Below are positions 60,934 through 64,000 of a stretch of 64,000 bases of DNA, in pieces. The number at the start of each line of letters is the position of its first letter. The first letter of the stretch is position 1. A program made the position numbers and the translations under genes. The stretch is from Stappia taiwanensis (lineage in GTDB: Bacteria > Pseudomonadota > Alphaproteobacteria > Rhizobiales > Stappiaceae): the NCBI RefSeq assembly GCF_014635285.1, contig NZ_BMCR01000002.1, forward strand, positions 124,001-188,000, written 5' to 3'. Below the pieces are notes generated by a model, which was not told where the DNA came from, did not search any database, and saw nothing but the letters and a program-made list of their open reading frames with translations.

Positions 60934-62379
60934 TCAGCGCGACCAGAAATCCGGGTCGAGCAGCACCAGCACCGTGAACAGCTCCAACCGGCCCATCAGC
61001 ATGGCGAAGGACAGGATCCATTTGGCGCCGTCCGGTAGGGAGGCGAAATTCCCCGACGGACCGATGATTGGGCCCAGCCCCGGCCCGACATTGCCGACGG
61101 CGGTCGCCGCGGCAGACAGCGCGGTCACCAGGTCCAGATCGAAGCTGGCGAGCATCAGGGTGATCACCCCGACCGTGCCCATGTAGACCACCAGGAAAGC
61201 CAGCACCGAGAAGGACAGTTCGCTGGTCAGCCGGGTCTTGCCGTATTCCTCTGCCAGCACCCGGTTCGGCCGGACCATGCGACGCAGATGCGCCCGGACG
61301 GTGCCGAAGAACACCAGGAAGCGGAACACCTTGATGCCGCCGGTGGTCGATCCGGTACAGCCACCGACGAATTTCAAAAGCAGGGCCAGAACGATGATCG
61401 GCGGCCCCCAGGTGGTGTAGTCGCCATAGGCGTAGCCTGTGCCGGTCACCACCGAGATCATGTTGAAGGTGGCCATTCGCAACGCGTCGCCGAACGGCAC
61501 CCGGTGCTGCAGCCCCAGATAGACGGTCACCACCATGCAAACCAGTGCCACGAAGCCGAGAAACGCGCGCACCTGCGGATCGCGCCACAGGGCGATCGGC
61601 TGACCGCGTAGCGCCTGGATGATCAGCACGAACGGCAGCGAGCCGATCAGCATGAAGGTGATGGCGACCCAGGCCGTCACCGGATTGGCGAAATAGCCGA
61701 AGGACAGGTCATGGGTCGAGTAGCCGCCGGTGGCGATGGTGGTGAAGGCATGATTGACCGCGTCGAAGACGCTCATGCCGGTGCCCCAGAAGGCCAGCGC
61801 GCACATCACGGTCAGGAACAGATAGGACACGCCGATCAGCCGCACCAGCTCGATGGAGCGGGCGACGATCTTCTCGCTCCGGTCCGAGTTCTCGGTCTGG
61901 AACAGCTGCATGCCGCCGATCCGCAGGAACGGCAACAGCACGATCGCCATGACGATGATGCCGACCCCGCCCATCCACTGCATCAGCGAGCGCCAGACAA
62001 GAAGCCCGGGCGGCAAGCCGTCGAGACCGGAGAGCACGGTGGAACCGGTGGTGGTGAAGCCGGACACCGCCTCGAACACCGCGTCCGCATAGCCGACGCC
62101 GAGCCAGAGAAACGGCAGCGCGCCGAAGGCCGGCAGCGACATCCACGCCAGGGTCGTCAACACAAAGGTCTGCCGCATGTTGAGGCCTTCGGCCAGCGCA
62201 CCGCCGACCGCGACCGACAGCAACAGGCCGACCAGTCCGGTGACCAGCGACGACATGACGAAGGCCTGCCAGTCCGCATTGCGGGCGGCGACGTCGACAA
62301 TCGCCGGAATCAGCATGGCGGTCGCCAGCCCCACATAAAGGAAGCCGAGAACGTTCAGCACAGGGCGCAATGAAATCAC
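60934..62379 (-). CDS. trkH: TrkH-family potassium uptake protein
   Basis: A 481-aa inner-membrane K+ transporter of the Trk/Ktr superfamily with four MPM repeats. The four selectivity-filter loops are visible: [37 protein letters not shown] and [12 protein letters not shown]. The cytosolic partner TrkA is not in the window. The gene starts 115 bases downstream of tRNA-Leu on the same strand. Some members transport Na+ as well. Confidence 0.9.
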   Translation of the reverse strand: MISLRPVLNVLGFLYVGLATAMLIPAIVDVAARNADWQAFVMSSLVTGLVGLLLSVAVGGALAEGLNMRQTFVLTTLAWMSLPAFGALPFLWLGVGYADAVFEAVSGFTTTGSTVLSGLDGLPPGLLVWRSLMQWMGGVGIIVMAIVLLPFLRIGGMQLFQTENSDRSEKIVARSIELVRLIGVSYLFLTVMCALAFWGTGMSVFDAVNHAFTTIATGGYSTHDLSFGYFANPVTAWVAITFMLIGSLPFVLIIQALRGQPIALWRDPQVRAFLGFVALVCMVVTVYLGLQHRVPFGDALRMATFNMISVVTGTGYAYGDYTTWGPPIIVLALLLKFVGGCTGSTTGGIKVFRFLVFFGTVRAHLRRMVRPNRVLAEEYGKTRLTSELSFSVLAFLVVYMGTVGVITLMLASFDLDLVTALSAAATAVGNVGPGLGPIIGPSGNFASLPDGAKWILSFAMLMGRLELFTVLVLLDPDFWSR

Positions 62380-62492
62380 GTCCGGATCGTCCCTCGTCGT
62401 CTACATGCCGCCAAGCGAAGCATGTCGCCCGAACCGATTGCCATTGCCACCAGCGTGGCTGTTGAAACTGTCCGCCCGGCTGGGCGGGCACC

Positions 62493-62578
62493 TGGTGCGG
62501 ACGGCGGGACTCGAACCCGCACGGCGCATGGCCGAGGGATTTTAAGTCCCTTGTGTCTACCGGTTCCACCACGTCCGC
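62493..62578 (-). tRNA. tRNA-Leu (TAA anticodon)
   Basis: The minus strand folds as an 86-nt tRNA with long variable arm, starting GCGGACGTGGTGGAACCGGT, anticodon loop CTTAAAA (TAA, Leu UUA/UUG), T-arm GGTTCGAGTCC and encoded CCA. It lies upstream of trkH and divergent from map. Confidence 0.98.
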
Positions 62579-62887
62579 GCGTCTCCTGCCTACCCGCAGG
62601 ACGCCCCCCGCGCAAGAGGCAGGAGCACCACGTCCGCGACAAGGAAATAAGGCCGCACCGCCCTTCAACCCGATTGCACCTCCCGCATCGCCGATTTATG
62701 GCTATATAGAAGGGACACTCTGGCGCTCCCGCAACGCGCTCGCAGCGGCCTCGCGACACGAGGTCCGCGCCCGAAATCCGGGTGAAGGCCCGATAACCGG
62801 GTGAAGGAACGCGGTTCCACCGAAGGCGGCACGCCTTTTTGCGGAACGCAAGCGCTCGCCAGGCAACAGACAGCACACGGGATCACG
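62579..62887. other. Intergenic region, tRNA-Leu / map
   Basis: About 310 bases with no gene, containing the divergent promoters of tRNA-Leu and map. There is a small lower-GC stretch near 62690-62715. I see no other support for a feature. Confidence 0.35.
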
Positions 62888-63721
62888 ATGGTCACTTACA
62901 TTGACGCCGCGACGGCACCGCTGAAGAACACCGGGCAGATCCGGCTTTACGGACCGGAGGATTTCGAGGGCATGCAGCGGGCCGGACAATTGACGGCCAG
63001 GTGCCTCGATGCGCTGGTGGATTTCGTCGTCCCCGGCGTCACCACCAACCAGATCGACGCCTTCGTCTTCGACTTCGGCGCCCAGCACAACGCGATCCCG
63101 GCAACGCTGAACTATCGCGGCTATACCAAGTCCTGCTGCACCTCGATCAACCATGTGGTCTGCCATGGCATCCCCAACGACAAGCCGCTGAAGGAAGGTG
63201 ACATCGTCAACATCGACGTCACCTACATCCTCGACGGCTGGCATGGCGATTCCAGCCGCATGTATGCCGTGGGCAAGCCGAAGCGCGCCGCCGAACGGCT
63301 GATGGACGTGACCTACCAGTCGCTCCTGCGCGGCATCGAGGCCGCCCGCCCGGGCAACACCACCGGCGACATCGGCGCGGCGATCCAGACCTATGTGGAA
63401 GCGGAGCGCTGCTCGGTGGTGCGCGATTTCTGCGGCCATGGGGTCGGGCGGCTGTTTCACGACATGCCGAACATCCTGCATTACGGGCGCCCGGGCGAGG
63501 GCGTGGAGCTGAAGCCGGGCATGATCTTCACCATCGAGCCGATGGTGAATCTCGGCCGGCCGCATGTGAAGGTTCTGTCCGACGGCTGGACGGCGGTCAC
63601 CCGTGATCGCTCGCTGACGGCGCAATACGAGCATTCGATCGGCATCACCGCCGATGGCTGCCAGATTTTCACCCTGTCGCCGGCAGGGCTGGACAATCCG
63701 GTAGATCGCCCGGCAAGCTGA
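62888..63721 (+). CDS. map: Methionine aminopeptidase
   Basis: MetAP (277 aa) removes N-terminal Met from nascent proteins. The type I fold is visible: INHVVCHGIPNDKPLKEGD with the substrate His, NIDVTYILDGWHGDSSRMYA with metal Asp residues, FCGHGVGRLFHDMPNILHYG with the metal His and FTIEPMVNLG with the metal Glu. The ATG at 62888 (MVTYIDAATAP) is chosen; a longer frame starts upstream. It is followed by radC about 100 bases downstream, an arrangement common in alphaproteobacteria. Confidence 0.95.
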   Translation: MVTYIDAATAPLKNTGQIRLYGPEDFEGMQRAGQLTARCLDALVDFVVPGVTTNQIDAFVFDFGAQHNAIPATLNYRGYTKSCCTSINHVVCHGIPNDKPLKEGDIVNIDVTYILDGWHGDSSRMYAVGKPKRAAERLMDVTYQSLLRGIEAARPGNTTGDIGAAIQTYVEAERCSVVRDFCGHGVGRLFHDMPNILHYGRPGEGVELKPGMIFTIEPMVNLGRPHVKVLSDGWTAVTRDRSLTAQYEHSIGITADGCQIFTLSPAGLDNPVDRPAS

Positions 63722-63819
63722 GGACCCGCTGCGGATGATGATCCAGATGCGGGCATCACCTCCGGCTGGCCCTTCCGAGAAGGATGTCCCCGCCCAGCCC
63801 TGCCTCACGGAGACCGGCC

Positions 63820-64000
63820 ATGAGCGAGGATGACAGCGGATTTGCCGAAGCCGCCGGTCAGCCGCATTACCATGGCCATCGCGACCGGCTGCGCCAGCGG
63901 TTTCGCGATGGCGGGCACGAGGCCTTGCAGGATTACGAACTGCTGGAGCTCTTGCTGTTCGCGCCGATCAAGCGGGCGGACACCAAGCCGATCGCCAAGG
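63820..64000 (+). CDS. radC: RadC-family DNA repair/JAB protein (partial, C-terminus outside window)
   Basis: The first 60 residues of a RadC (UPF0758) homologue. The N-terminal helix-hairpin-helix part has [20 protein letters not shown] followed by [20 protein letters not shown], the family start. The catalytic JAB metal-binding part lies beyond the window. The ATG at 63820 follows CGGAGACC. Function in recombination or repair is by family only, and in many bacteria RadC is not required for repair. Confidence 0.85.
   Translation, partial: MSEDDSGFAEAAGQPHYHGHRDRLRQRFRDGGHEALQDYELLELLLFAPIKRADTKPIAK

Overview
The window is GC-rich chromosomal DNA from an alphaproteobacterium. This is supported by the fused tufB-secE-nusG-rplKAJL-rpoBC / str / S10 / spc super-cluster, alphaproteobacterial families (DUF2336, DUF3126, BTLCP cysteine peptidase, short NAD kinase, CHCC zinc finger), and perfect CtrA-type boxes (TTAA-N7-TTAA) upstream of non-ribosomal genes. 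Gene content fits Hyphomicrobiales, possibly Stappiaceae-like; the family-level placement is inference.

Positions 1-24959 form one long minus-strand information-processing block. In transcription order (right to left) it holds tRNA-Tyr, tRNA-Gly, tuf copy 2, tRNA-Trp, secE, nusG, rplK, rplA, rplJ, rplL, rpoB, rpoC, a small acidic unknown protein, rpsG, fusA, tuf copy 1, rpsJ, rplC, rplD, rplW, rplB, rpsS, rplV, rpsC, rplP, rpmC, rpsQ, rplN and the start of rplX. Terminators follow rpoC and tuf copy 2, and a strong hairpin lies between rplL and rpoB. The main anomaly is that rpsL (S12), normally just upstream of rpsG, is missing. A stretch of about 690 bp with no recognisable gene sits in its place.

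Positions 25156-37317 hold a TrmH-family rRNA methyltransferase, tRNA-Thr, pyrE, two c-type cytochromes, nadK, a receiver-domain protein followed by an Hpt protein, a DUF2336 protein, a cytoplasmic-looking transglycosylase-domain protein with a perfect CtrA box, a MaoC hydratase / CitE-like lyase pair, a CaCA antiporter and a flavin-reductase / nitroreductase pair.

Positions 37620-52151 hold an exported protein of unknown function, a PlsC-like acyltransferase, thrS, yidD, an IscU/NifU-type scaffold, folE, hisI, a CBS protein, a rhomboid protease, a PAS protein, a double-PilZ protein, a BTLCP peptidase behind an AT-rich promoter region, a gamma-carbonic anhydrase, two membrane proteins, a DUF3126 protein and cysE. 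Two near-identical palindromes (TGTCCCG-N3-CGGGACA) lie just upstream of the PAS gene and of one membrane-protein gene, which suggests a shared regulator.

Positions 52531-64000 hold a crotonase lacking both catalytic glutamates, a gene-free structured interval, two overlapping alpha/beta-hydrolase genes with a LiuR-like palindrome upstream, a CHCC zinc-finger protein, a FAD monooxygenase, a MoaB/CinA-type protein, xanthine phosphoribosyltransferase, a small exported protein, an L,D-transpeptidase lipoprotein, sfsA, a TrkH potassium transporter, tRNA-Leu, map and the start of radC. I saw no insertion sequence, prophage, integrase or CRISPR array.
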